Positions 27,023-35,622 of a stretch of DNA of 64,000 bases are shown here, piece by piece (positions within the stretch are counted from its first letter, which is position 1; each line of letters begins with the position of its first letter). Location: the NCBI RefSeq assembly GCF_007828835.1, contig NZ_VIVL01000009.1:124001-188000 (forward strand). The letters run 5' to 3'. A program made the position numbers and the translations under genes. The notes beneath the pieces were generated by a model. That model was given only the letters and a program-made list of their open reading frames with translations. It ran no database searches and was not told the DNA's origin. Origin of the DNA: Variovorax beijingensis. GTDB lineage: Bacteria; Pseudomonadota; Gammaproteobacteria; Burkholderiales; Burkholderiaceae_C.

Positions 27023-27301
27023 TCAGGACACCAGCTGCGCGCGGGCCTTGCCGGCCCACGCCTGCAGGTTGTCGAGCAGGTCTTTCTGGCTGAAGGAACA
27101 GCTCTCTTCGCTGAACAGCGCGCTCGACTCGAGCCGGTCGAGCAGGTTCAGCAGCACCTCGCCATAGCGCGGCGGCAGCGCCGCGAGCAGTTCGCTGCTC
27201 GCACGCGCCTCGTTCGAGAGCGCGGCGACCGATCCGCCGCCGCCTTGCAGCGCCGCGATTCCGCTGCTGACGGCTTCGAGCTGCCGTGCGGCGGTGCTCA
27301 T
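27023..27301 (-). CDS. Hypothetical protein, 92 residues
   Basis: Small helical soluble protein: a Gly-rich turn GGGGSVAAL splits two amphipathic regions, and the C-terminal part LNLLDRLESSALFSEESCSF looks like a helix-turn-helix bundle rather than DNA binding. It lies 13 bases before the DUF411 gene and may be cotranscribed. The upstream region holds a GC-rich hairpin. I do not recognise a family. Confidence 0.6.
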   Translation of the reverse strand: MSTAARQLEAVSSGIAALQGGGGSVAALSNEARASSELLAALPPRYGEVLLNLLDRLESSALFSEESCSFSQKDLLDNLQAWAGKARAQLVS

Positions 27302-27332
27302 AAGGCAACCTCCGCGCTACGCGCTGCGGTGC

Positions 27333-27364
27333 GAGCCCCCTTCGGAGCGGCCGGGCGGGGGCTC
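27333..27364 (-). terminator. GC-rich hairpin at the end of the GDPD gene
   Basis: GAGCCCCC and GGGGGCTC form perfect 8-bp arms separated by 16 bases; the arm includes the GDPD stop codon on the minus strand. No T-run follows on either strand. It could stall polymerase or be a decayed copy of the palindromic element seen after ettA (both have CCCCCnnnGGGGG-type cores). Confidence 0.45.
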
Positions 27365-28355
27365 ATGACGAAGCCTTTCCAGGTGGCGGCAGCGAGAGGC
27401 CGCGTTCGCGCATCAGGTCGCGCAGCACGTCGGGGTAGTCGGTGATGATGCCGTCCACACCCCAGTCCATCAGCCGCAGCATGTCGGCGCGCTGGTTCAC
27501 GGTCCAGGGCAGCACCTTGAGGCCGAGGCCCTGCGCTTCCTTGATGGCGGGCCGTGTCAGGTCGTTGTAGGCGGGCGACCAGATGACGGGCCCGCCCGCC
27601 GTGCCGGCCGCGGCCTTGACCAGCTGCGGCGTCGAGGCGAACTGCGCGGCGTCGAGGCCGGCCGTCCAGCGGCTGTCCTTGAGCGTGCGCGGGGAGCTCA
27701 GGTAGGCCCGCGGCAATTGCGGCGCAAGCTGGCCGACCAGCGCGAGCGTGCGCCAGTCGAAGCTCTGGACGGTCACGCGGCCGCCCATCTGCGCCTTGTC
27801 GATCTCGGCGAGCAGGGCGCGCACCATCGGCTCGGGCGCGGCGGTCTCGTCGGGCTTGGTGGGATCGATCTTGGTCTCGATGTTGAAGCGCACCGTGGCG
27901 GCCGCGGCGCCGCGTGCGCGCACCTGCTCGAACAGTGCGGCCAGGGTCGGAATGCGCTCGCCGTCGCGCGGCAGCTGCAGCGCGAACTGCTTGCCGTAGC
28001 TGCTCGCGGGGTTCAGCCGGCCGACGTCGTAGCGCTGCAGTTGCACCAACGTGAGAGAACGGAGGGTGGGGCCGGTCTTCGATGCGAGCCAGGCGCCGTT
28101 CGCGTCGCGTGTGTGGTCGGCGTTGAGCGCGGTGTCGTGCGAGATCACGACCACGCCGTCGGCCGTGAGCCCGATGTCCAGTTCGAGCGTGCTCACGCCC
28201 AGGTCGATGGCGTTGGAGAAGGCCGCCAGCGTGTTCTCCGGTGCGAGCCCGCGCCCGCCGCGGTGCGCCTGCAGGTCGAAGTGCTGCTTGGCCGTGGGGA
28301 GAATGGCCGTGCAGCCCGCGATGAGCAATGCGGCGGCAAGCAGTGGGTATTTCAT
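27363..28355 (-). CDS. Glycerophosphodiester phosphodiesterase lipoprotein
   Basis: Periplasmic GDPD of 330 residues: cleaves glycerophosphodiesters to glycerol 3-phosphate and an alcohol. A lipobox (LLIAGC) makes it a likely lipoprotein. Catalytic elements are LQAHRGGRGLAPENTLAAF (His-Arg and Glu), LELDIGLTADGVVVISHD (Glu/Asp and His). FNIETKID and the final DGIITDYPDVL complete the TIM barrel. It overlaps the DUF1439 gene by ATGA. Confidence 0.92.
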   Translation of the reverse strand: MKYPLLAAALLIAGCTAILPTAKQHFDLQAHRGGRGLAPENTLAAFSNAIDLGVSTLELDIGLTADGVVVISHDTALNADHTRDANGAWLASKTGPTLRSLTLVQLQRYDVGRLNPASSYGKQFALQLPRDGERIPTLAALFEQVRARGAAAATVRFNIETKIDPTKPDETAAPEPMVRALLAEIDKAQMGGRVTVQSFDWRTLALVGQLAPQLPRAYLSSPRTLKDSRWTAGLDAAQFASTPQLVKAAAGTAGGPVIWSPAYNDLTRPAIKEAQGLGLKVLPWTVNQRADMLRLMDWGVDGIITDYPDVLRDLMRERGLSLPPPGKASS

Positions 28356-28936
28356 TTCAGCTGCACCTTGATGCCGTCGTCCTGCACCGTGATGTCGCCG
28401 ATCTCGTAGGTCTTGCGTCCCACCGTGAGCTCGTCGGCCGTAAAGCTGCGCAGCACCTGCCCCTGCAGCAGCTCCTGCGCCACCACCGCGCCCACCTGCT
28501 GCAGGCGTTCCGCATCGCGGCCCTGCACGCCCTGCAGCTCGAGGCGCTCGGCCTTGGGCCGGTCCAGGCGCAGCGCGCGCGCTGCGGCGTCGTAGCGCAG
28601 CGCGCTGCTGACCGAGACCACGCCCTGCACCGGCGAGGCAGCCAGCAGGGGGCTGGCAATGGTCAGCGTGGCCGTGATGGCCGCGCGGTTGCTGCGCGCG
28701 TCCAGGCCCAGCTGCGGGTCGCGCAGCCCGACCATGAAGATCTCGGCATAGCGCTCGGCCACCGGAAAGCGCTTGGCGATCTGCGCCTGCAGTTCGTCGC
28801 GCGTGGCGGTGTATTCGCTGGTGAAGAAGTTGAAGCCGGCCAGCGCGCAAAGCGGCGCCTGCAGGGCCGCGGCGCCGCACAGCGCGCGCAGCATCCAGCG
28901 GCGGGAAGTGGTGAAGGGCAGGGAGCGGATTTGCAT
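28352..28936 (-). CDS. DUF1439 exported protein
   Basis: Protein of 194 residues with a twin-arginine-like or Sec signal (SRRWMLRALCGAAALQAPL, ending ALAG) followed by the DUF1439 body, FTSEYTATRDELQAQIAKRF to the end. YceB-like lipid-binding fold is expected: a curved beta sheet holding a hydrophobic ligand. It is first in an operon with the GDPD gene (four-base overlap), so both may act on envelope phospholipids. Function of the family is not settled. Confidence 0.82.
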   Translation of the reverse strand: MQIRSLPFTTSRRWMLRALCGAAALQAPLCALAGFNFFTSEYTATRDELQAQIAKRFPVAERYAEIFMVGLRDPQLGLDARSNRAAITATLTIASPLLAASPVQGVVSVSSALRYDAAARALRLDRPKAERLELQGVQGRDAERLQQVGAVVAQELLQGQVLRSFTADELTVGRKTYEIGDITVQDDGIKVQLK

Positions 28937-29090
28937 ACTGCTCGGAGCTTGCCACAGCCCGCGGGGTTCCGGGGAGTCCGGGCCTCCGGCCGGCGCGCCG
29001 GGCGCATGCTGCTATGCGGACAGGAAAATCTCCTACGCCACGGCGCCGTTCGGCAGGCCACGTTCGAGGCTCCGGAAAAAAAGACCAACG

Positions 29091-30056
29091 ATGCAGGGCA
29101 CGACGCGAATCGGGATCTCTGGCTGGCGCTATGCGCCATGGCGCGGCCGCTTCTATCCCAAGGGTCTCCCGCAGCGGCTCGAACTCGACTTTGCCTCCCG
29201 CATGCTGCCCACCATCGAGATCAACGGCTCGTTCTATTCGCTGCAGCGCCCGGTGTCGTACCAGGCATGGCACGACGCGACGCCCGACGGTTTCGTGTTT
29301 GCGGTGAAGGGGCCGCGCTACATCACCCACAACCTGCGGCTCAAGGAACCGCACGGTGCGCTGGCCAACTTCTTTGCATCGGGCGTGTTCGCATTGGGCG
29401 CCAAGCTGGGCCCGATTCTCTGGCAGCTGCCGCCGTCGTTGGCCTACGACGCCGGTCGGATCGAGGAATTCCTGGCGCTGCTGCCCAGGGATGGCCGTTC
29501 CGCCCTCAAGCTCGCGCGCCAGCACAACGAGAAGCTTGCCGACGACCGCGCGTTGCTGAAGGCACCCGCGAAGCTGCGCATCCGGCACGCGGTGGAAGTG
29601 CGCCATGCGAGTTTTGCAAATCCGGACTTCATCGCGATGCTGCGCCGCCATGGCGTCGCGCTGGTGGTTGCCGACACGGCGGGGCGCTGGCCGCTGCTCG
29701 AAGACCTGTGCGCCGACTTCGTCTACCTGCGGCTGCACGGCGACAAGGAGCTTTACGCGAGCGGCTACGACGATGCCGCGCTCGACCGCTGGGCAGAGCG
29801 CATCGATGCCTGGCGCCATGGACGCCAGGTGAAGGACGCAAGGCTGGCCGTACCTTCGCGCCGGTTCTCCGGGCGCAAGGGGCGCGACGTGTTCTGCTAT
29901 TTCGACAACGACGTCAAGGTGCACGCGCCCTACGATGCCGCGCACCTGGCGGCCCGGCTCGGCGTGGCCACCGGGCTGGGGGCAGGCGACCGCTTCGAAC
30001 TGCCGCCGGACATGGCGGTGCGAAAGCCGGCGCGCGCGCGGCCGGGCAGGAAGTAG
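29091..30056 (+). CDS. DUF72 domain protein (YecE-like)
   Basis: TIM-barrel protein of 321 residues. GTTRIGISGWRYAPWRGRFY opens the fold and the pattern EINGSFYSLQRPVSYQAWHD, FAVKGPRYITH, AVEVRHASF and FVYLRLHGDKELYASGYDD are DUF72 hallmarks. The N-terminal tail is short. The biochemical role of this widespread family is not settled. It is monocistronic, with the convergent amino-acid ABC operon 19 bases away. Confidence 0.92.
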   Translation: MQGTTRIGISGWRYAPWRGRFYPKGLPQRLELDFASRMLPTIEINGSFYSLQRPVSYQAWHDATPDGFVFAVKGPRYITHNLRLKEPHGALANFFASGVFALGAKLGPILWQLPPSLAYDAGRIEEFLALLPRDGRSALKLARQHNEKLADDRALLKAPAKLRIRHAVEVRHASFANPDFIAMLRRHGVALVVADTAGRWPLLEDLCADFVYLRLHGDKELYASGYDDAALDRWAERIDAWRHGRQVKDARLAVPSRRFSGRKGRDVFCYFDNDVKVHAPYDAAHLAARLGVATGLGAGDRFELPPDMAVRKPARARPGRK

Positions 30057-30075
30057 CGCGGCGCTGCGTACCGCC

Positions 30076-30829
<754 letters not shown>

Positions 30830-30846
<17 letters not shown>

Positions 30847-31483
30847 GGGATTTCCTCTCGAGATTCTTGGCGTACAGGCTCACCGGGAAGCACAGTACGA
30901 AGTAAAGCAGCGCCACGCAGCTGAACACCACGAAGGGCTTGAAGGTGGCGTTCGAAATCATGCTGCCGGCCTTGGTGAGTTCGACGAAACCGATCACCGA
31001 GGCGAGCGCCGTGCCCTTGATCACCTGCACCAGGAAGCCCACCGTCGGCGCGATCGCGATCTTCACCGCCTGCGGCAGGATCACGTGGCGCATCTGCTCG
31101 CTGAAGCTCAGCGCCAGGCTGCCCGAGGCTTCCCACTGGCCCTTGGGAATGGAGGCCACGCAGCCACGCCAGATTTCGGTGAGGAAGGCGCTGGTGTAGA
31201 GCGTGAGCGCCACGCTGGCCGCGGTCCACGCCGACACGTCGACGCCGAACAGCGCGATGCCGAAGTACGCGAGAAACAGCTGCATCAGCAGCGGCGTGCC
31301 CTGGAACAGCTGCACATAGAGGCCGACGGCGCGGCCCATGGCGCTGCCGCCGCGCAGCCGCAGGAACAGCAGCAGGGCGCCCACCAGCCCGCCGCCGATG
31401 AAGGCGATGAGCGAGAGCACGACGGTCCAGCGCAGCGCCATCAGCAGGTTGCGCAGGATGTCCCAGAGAGAAAAATCGACCAT
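30830..31483 (-). CDS. Polar amino-acid ABC transporter permease 2
   Basis: HisM/GlnP-type permease of 217 residues with about five helices. YVQLFQGTPLLMQLFLAYFG and the EAA-type loop GCVASIPKGQWEASGSLALS are diagnostic. It follows the other permease by 18 bases and overlaps the ATPase. Confidence 0.92.
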
Positions 31484-31501
31484 GGTGGTGGCGTCCTGCG
31501 T

Positions 31502-32158
31502 TCAGCGGCCGAAGAAGAATCTCGGCCCGGCCCAGTTGAGCAGCCTGCGCAGCGCAACGGCCAGCGCCAGGTAGAGCAGCGTGGCGACGATGAAGGCCTC
31601 GAAGGCGCGGAAGTTGCGGCTCTGGATGAGGTTGGCGGCATAGCTCAGTTCCTCGGTGGAGATCTGGCCGCACACGGCGGAGCCCAGCATCACGATGATG
31701 ATCTGGCTCACCATGGCGGGCCACACCTTCTTGAGCGCCGGCGGCAGCACCACGCGGGTGAACACCTGCACCTTGTCGAGCGCCAGGCTCACGGCCGCCT
31801 CGATCTGCCCCTTGGGCGTGGCCTCGATGCCGGCGCGGATGATCTCGGTGGCGTAGGCCCCGAGGTTCATCACCATCGCGATCACCGAGGCCACCTCCGG
31901 CGTGAGCTTGACGCCCGCCGCAGGCAGCCCGAAGAAGATGAAGAACAGCTGCACGATGAAGGGCGTGTTGCGGATCAGCTCCACATAGCTGCCGACCACC
32001 CAGCGCAGCCACACCGGCCCGCTGGCGCGCGCCCAGGCGCAGGCCACGCCCACGGCCATGCCGATGACGGTGGCGATGGCCGTCAGGCCGACCGTCCACG
32101 CGATGCCCTTGGCGAGCAGCCGCCAGTCGACGAGAACTGCACCGAAGTCGAATTCCAT
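31502..32158 (-). CDS. Polar amino-acid ABC transporter permease 1
   Basis: Permease of 218 residues paired with the next gene. YVELIRNTPFIVQLFFIFFG and IRAGIEATPKGQIEAAVSLA carry the family motifs. Two non-identical permeases imply a heterodimeric channel as in HisQM. Confidence 0.92.
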   Translation of the reverse strand: MEFDFGAVLVDWRLLAKGIAWTVGLTAIATVIGMAVGVACAWARASGPVWLRWVVGSYVELIRNTPFIVQLFFIFFGLPAAGVKLTPEVASVIAMVMNLGAYATEIIRAGIEATPKGQIEAAVSLALDKVQVFTRVVLPPALKKVWPAMVSQIIIVMLGSAVCGQISTEELSYAANLIQSRNFRAFEAFIVATLLYLALAVALRRLLNWAGPRFFFGR

Positions 32159-32189
32159 GGCCGCGCCTTTGTTCGAGGTTCAGCGGCGC

Positions 32190-32990
32190 TCAGACCGGCA
32201 GGTCGCCGGCGGCCTTGCCGAGCCACTTCTTCGACATGGCGTCCAGCGTACCGTCCTTCTTGGCGGTGGCAATGATCTCGTTGACCTTGGTCTTCAAGGC
32301 GGTTTCGCCCTTGGCCACGCCGACGAAGCAGGGGCTGTCCTTCAGCAGCAGCTTGAACTCGGCGCTCACCTTCGGATTCTTGGCGAGCATGTCGCCGGCG
32401 ACCGCCGCGCTGGTGGCGATGGTTTGCGTCTGGCCGGCCACGAAGGCCGCGATGGTTGCGTTGTTGTCCTCGAAGCGGCGGTAATCGACGTTCGGCGGCG
32501 CCACCTTGTTCAGCTCCTGGTCCTCCATTGCGCCGCGCGTCACGGCAACGGTCTTGCCGGCCATGTCGGCAAAGCTGGTGAGCTTCATGCTCTTGGCCGC
32601 ATACACGGCCTGGAAGAAGGGCGCATAGGCCGAGGTGAAGTCGATCACCTTCTCGCGCTCGGCGTTCTTGCCGAGCGTGGAGATCACGAGGTCGGCCTTG
32701 CGGGTCTGCAGGTAGGGAATGCGGTTGGCGCTGGTCACGGGCACCAGCTCGACCTTGACGCCCAGCTTGGCGGCGATCAGCTCGGCCATCTCGATGTCGA
32801 GGCCTTGCGGCTTCATGTTCTTGTCCACCGAGCCGTAGGGCGGATAGTCGGTGGGCACGGCGATCTTGATGGTCTTGGCCTTCAGCACGTTGTCCAGGGC
32901 ATTCTGGGCCTGTGCGCCGCCGGCGGCGGCCAGCATGGCGATGGATGCAAGCGCGAGCGAGAGATGGCGTTTGGACGAAGAGAAAGTCAT
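32190..32990 (-). CDS. Amino-acid ABC transporter substrate-binding protein
   Basis: SBP_bac_3 receptor, 266 residues, with a signal peptide ending near GGAQAQ. The mature chain starts LDNVLKAKTIKIAVPTDYPP; GLDIEMAELIAAKLG and DLVISTLGKNAEREKVIDFT line the ligand cleft, including the Arg that holds the alpha-carboxylate. Its start overlaps the stop of the GntR gene by ATGA, unusual for a highly expressed receptor and suggesting tight coupling with its regulator. Ligand not determined. Confidence 0.92.
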   Translation of the reverse strand: MTFSSSKRHLSLALASIAMLAAAGGAQAQNALDNVLKAKTIKIAVPTDYPPYGSVDKNMKPQGLDIEMAELIAAKLGVKVELVPVTSANRIPYLQTRKADLVISTLGKNAEREKVIDFTSAYAPFFQAVYAAKSMKLTSFADMAGKTVAVTRGAMEDQELNKVAPPNVDYRRFEDNNATIAAFVAGQTQTIATSAAVAGDMLAKNPKVSAEFKLLLKDSPCFVGVAKGETALKTKVNEIIATAKKDGTLDAMSKKWLGKAAGDLPV

Positions 32991-33766
32991 AGCAGGGCTC
33001 CTAGGTAAGTCGATGAATCGGTGTCGTCGGGGGAGGGCGTGGCGGCCTTGCGCCGCCTGGGAACGGCCGCGGTTTTCTTCTGCTGCAGCGGCGCCAGCGC
33101 GTCGCGCAGCTGCGCCAGCGGATCGGTGGGCGCCTGCACGCGCAGGGCCGACTGCACCGTGCCGATGTGCGCGGCCATCAGCGCCTCGGCGGCGGCATGG
33201 TCGCCTCGCTCGAGGGCGGCGACGATCTGCACGTGGTCCTCGCAGGACTGCACGGCGTCGTGCGTGGACTGGTAGAGCATGGCGATCAGCGTGGTGCGCG
33301 CGGTGAAGTCGCGCAAGGTGTCGGCCAGCAGCGTGTTGCCCAGGCATTCGGCCAGGCACACGTGGAAGTCGCCGAGCAGGAAGCTGCGGTTGCCGACGTC
33401 GCTCTCTTTCAGTGCGGCCTTTTCACGCTGCAGGTGCGCCTTCAGCTGGCGCAGCGCGGCCTTGTCGATCTTGCCGGTGCTGCCCGTACTGCGGATCAGG
33501 CCGAGCTCGATGACGCGGCGCGCCTCGAAGGCTTCGCGCGCCTCGTCCTGCGAGGGCTCGATCACGAACCAGCCGCGCCGTGCGCTCACCGTGACGATGC
33601 CGCGCGCCGCCAGCCGGGTGAGCGCCTCGCGCACGATCGTGCGACTGCAGTCGAACAGCATGGCGAGCGGCTGCTCGCCCAGGCGCGAGCCCGGTGCGAG
33701 CTTCTGCGCCATCACCGCCTCGACGATGCGTGCACTGATTTCGGATGCGGATGTAGACATTGGCAT
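32987..33766 (-). CDS. GntR/FCD-family regulator of the amino-acid transporter
   Basis: Regulator of 259 residues: winged helix (LGEQPLAMLFDCSRTIVREALTRL split across helices, then GIVTVSARRGWFV) and FCD ligand domain (FEARRVIELGLI, DFHVCLAECLGNTLL, DHVQIVAALERGDHAAAEA). A basic C-terminal extension (KKTAAVPRRRKAA) is unusual for FCD proteins and could contact DNA. The start MPMSTSASE lies within the inverted repeat; a second ATG two codons on is possible. It heads the transporter operon and is probably autoregulated. Confidence 0.88.
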   Translation of the reverse strand: MPMSTSASEISARIVEAVMAQKLAPGSRLGEQPLAMLFDCSRTIVREALTRLAARGIVTVSARRGWFVIEPSQDEAREAFEARRVIELGLIRSTGSTGKIDKAALRQLKAHLQREKAALKESDVGNRSFLLGDFHVCLAECLGNTLLADTLRDFTARTTLIAMLYQSTHDAVQSCEDHVQIVAALERGDHAAAEALMAAHIGTVQSALRVQAPTDPLAQLRDALAPLQQKKTAAVPRRRKAATPSPDDTDSSTYLGALL

Positions 33767-33800
33767 GCATACCAGCAGCTTTTGTGCCAACTGGTATGCA
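33766..33800. promoter_or_regulatory. Inverted repeat overlapping the GntR start
   Basis: TGCATACCAG and CTGGTATGCA are perfect 10-bp arms with a 15-base spacer. The half site GGTATGCA is of the sort bound by FCD regulators (G-T-A-T...A-T-A-C). The first arm overlaps the initiation codon, so bound repressor would block both transcription and, at RNA level, a hairpin could mask the start. Confidence 0.6.
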
Positions 33801-33930
33801 AGATCTGTGCACCGAAATGGGCCGGCGCTGCGTGCCGGTGGTGCGTGGCGCGCGGCTCGGGGCGCTGCTGCTCAGGGCGCGATCCCGCCGATGGGGATAT
33901 TCGCGCAGGGGAGTACCCGGTGGCCTGTGA

Positions 33931-34908
33931 TCAATCCATCCGCGCGCCCGAAGCCTTCACTGCCTTGTCCCAGCGCGGCGTCTCCGTGGCCAGGAAGCGC
34001 GCGAAGTCCTCGCTGCCCAGATAGGCCGGGTCCGCGCCCTGGCTCACCATCCGGTCGCGCACCTCGGCGCTCGTCAGCACCTGCCTGAAGGCGTCGCTGA
34101 GTCTGGCGACCACGTCCCTGGGCGTGTCCTTGGGTGCGAAGAAACCGTAGAAGCCCACCACCTCGAAGCCCTTGACGCCCGACTCGATCACCGTCGGCAC
34201 ATCGGGCAGCGCGGGGTTGCGTTCGCGGCTGGTCACGGCCAGCGCGCGCACCTTGCCCTGCTTGTGGTAGTTGGCCGCCTGCGGAATCGATTCGGCCATG
34301 AACTGCACCTGCCCGGCCATCAGGTCCGTGAAGGCCGGGGCGCTGCCGCGATAGGGGATGTGCACCATGAAGATGCCGGTCGCGGTCTTGAACATCTCGG
34401 GCACCAGGTGGCTGATGCCGCCGTTGCCGGCCGAGCCGTAGTTGACCTGGCCGGGCCGTGCCTTGGCGTAGTCGACGAACTGCCGCAGGTTCTGCACCGG
34501 CAGCTTGGGCGTGACCAGCAGGGCGAGCGGCTGCATCGCGGTGCGTGCAATGGGCACGAAGTCGCGCTGCGTGTTGTAGGGCAGCTTGCTGTAGAGCGCG
34601 CCGTTGATCACGGCCACGCCGGTGTTGGCCAGCATCAGCGTGTAGCCGTCGGCCGGGCTCTTGGCGACCGCGTCGGCGCCCACCGAGCCGCCCGCGCCGG
34701 GCTTGTAGTCGACGATCAGCGGCTGGCCCAGCACCGCCTGCAGCTTGTCGGTCAGAAGGCGCGCATGCTGGTCGAGCGGGCCGCCGGCCGGAAAGCCGAT
34801 GACGACCTTGATCGGCTTGTCGGGGTAGGCCGCCAGGGCGGCGCCACCGATGCCGAACGAGGCGATTGAAAAAGCCGCCAGGAGGGCGGCGCGCACGGGT
34901 CGGGTCAT
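33931..34908 (-). CDS. Bug/TctC-family tripartite tricarboxylate receptor
   Basis: Periplasmic Bug receptor, 325 residues: signal peptide (LLAAFSIASFGIGGAALA), then YPDKPIKVVIGFPAGGPLDQ, the pyrrolidine-carboxylate pocket of the fold, VDYKPGAGGSVGADAVAKSP, and PEMFKTATGIFMVHIPYRGS. It stands alone with no TctAB membrane genes, as is common for the many Bug paralogues of Burkholderiales. Ligand probably a carboxylic acid. GAGGAG upstream supports the start. Confidence 0.92.
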   Translation of the reverse strand: MTRPVRAALLAAFSIASFGIGGAALAAYPDKPIKVVIGFPAGGPLDQHARLLTDKLQAVLGQPLIVDYKPGAGGSVGADAVAKSPADGYTLMLANTGVAVINGALYSKLPYNTQRDFVPIARTAMQPLALLVTPKLPVQNLRQFVDYAKARPGQVNYGSAGNGGISHLVPEMFKTATGIFMVHIPYRGSAPAFTDLMAGQVQFMAESIPQAANYHKQGKVRALAVTSRERNPALPDVPTVIESGVKGFEVVGFYGFFAPKDTPRDVVARLSDAFRQVLTSAEVRDRMVSQGADPAYLGSEDFARFLATETPRWDKAVKASGARMD

Positions 34909-34953
34909 GGATCGTCTCCTCTTTTTCAAGTGGAGACGATCATAAGCAGCGGC

Positions 34954-35394
34954 TCAGCCCGCGAGCGTGGCCTTCAGCGTGATCTCCGGCACGCTGGCCA
35001 GCGCCTTCGACAGCGGGCAGCCGGCCTTGGCGGCGGCCGCGATCTGCTGGAACTTCGCCTCTTCCAGGTTGGGCACGGCGGCGTCGAGCTCGAGTGCGAT
35101 GCGGTCGATCTTGAAGCCCTCGCCGTCCTTGACCAGCCGCACCGCGGCCTTGGTGTCGATGCGGGTGGCGGTGAAGCCCTCCTTCTCCAGCGCGAAGGCA
35201 AAGGCCATCGTCAGACAGGCCGCATGGGCCGCGCCGACGATCTCCTCGGGGTTGGTGCCGCGCTTGTCGTCCTCGAAGCGGCTGGCGAAGCCGTAGGGGT
35301 AGTTCTTGAGGGCGCCGGTCTCGGTACTGACCTGGCCCTTGCCGGTCTTGCCGGCGCCTTCCCAGTGAACGCTTGCGTGCTTGTCTGCTGCCAT
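34954..35394 (-). CDS. OsmC-family peroxiredoxin
   Basis: Organic hydroperoxide-detoxifying OsmC/Ohr-fold protein of 146 residues. NPEEIVGAAHAACLTMAFAF holds the first redox cysteine and AAKAGCPLSKALA the second, in the spacing of OsmC. TGKGQVSTETGALKNYPYGF at the N-terminus matches the OsmC rather than Ohr subgroup. Monocistronic; reduces organic peroxides using a thiol cofactor. Confidence 0.93.
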   Translation of the reverse strand: MAADKHASVHWEGAGKTGKGQVSTETGALKNYPYGFASRFEDDKRGTNPEEIVGAAHAACLTMAFAFALEKEGFTATRIDTKAAVRLVKDGEGFKIDRIALELDAAVPNLEEAKFQQIAAAAKAGCPLSKALASVPEITLKATLAG

Positions 35395-35622
35395 GAAAAC
35401 TCTCCTTCATTCGGGTGACGGGTGGTGGGAGACGCAGGTATCGCGCGGAACGCCGCGCTTGTCTGTAGTCGCAGGGCGCGTGCGATGAAGATTGCGCGAT
35501 GGCGGGCAGGCGTCGCCAAGGTGACGCTCCCGGGGGCTTCCCCGATGGGAGCGGCGCGCGGCTCGGCTTAGGCTGCGGCCTGTCTTCCTTCCCTCTCTCT
35601 CCTTCTCCCGCCTGCCTTGACC

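Noticed and set aside
27363..29945. An 860-codon open frame on the minus strand fusing GDPD with upstream material
   Set aside because: Only the last 330 codons match a known fold and a lipoprotein signal with a start in an ATGA overlap; the rest is antisense to DUF72 or the other frame of DUF1439.
35617..35622. TTG start for the acyl-CoA ligase
   Set aside because: An ATG lies two codons downstream and the extension adds nothing recognisable.
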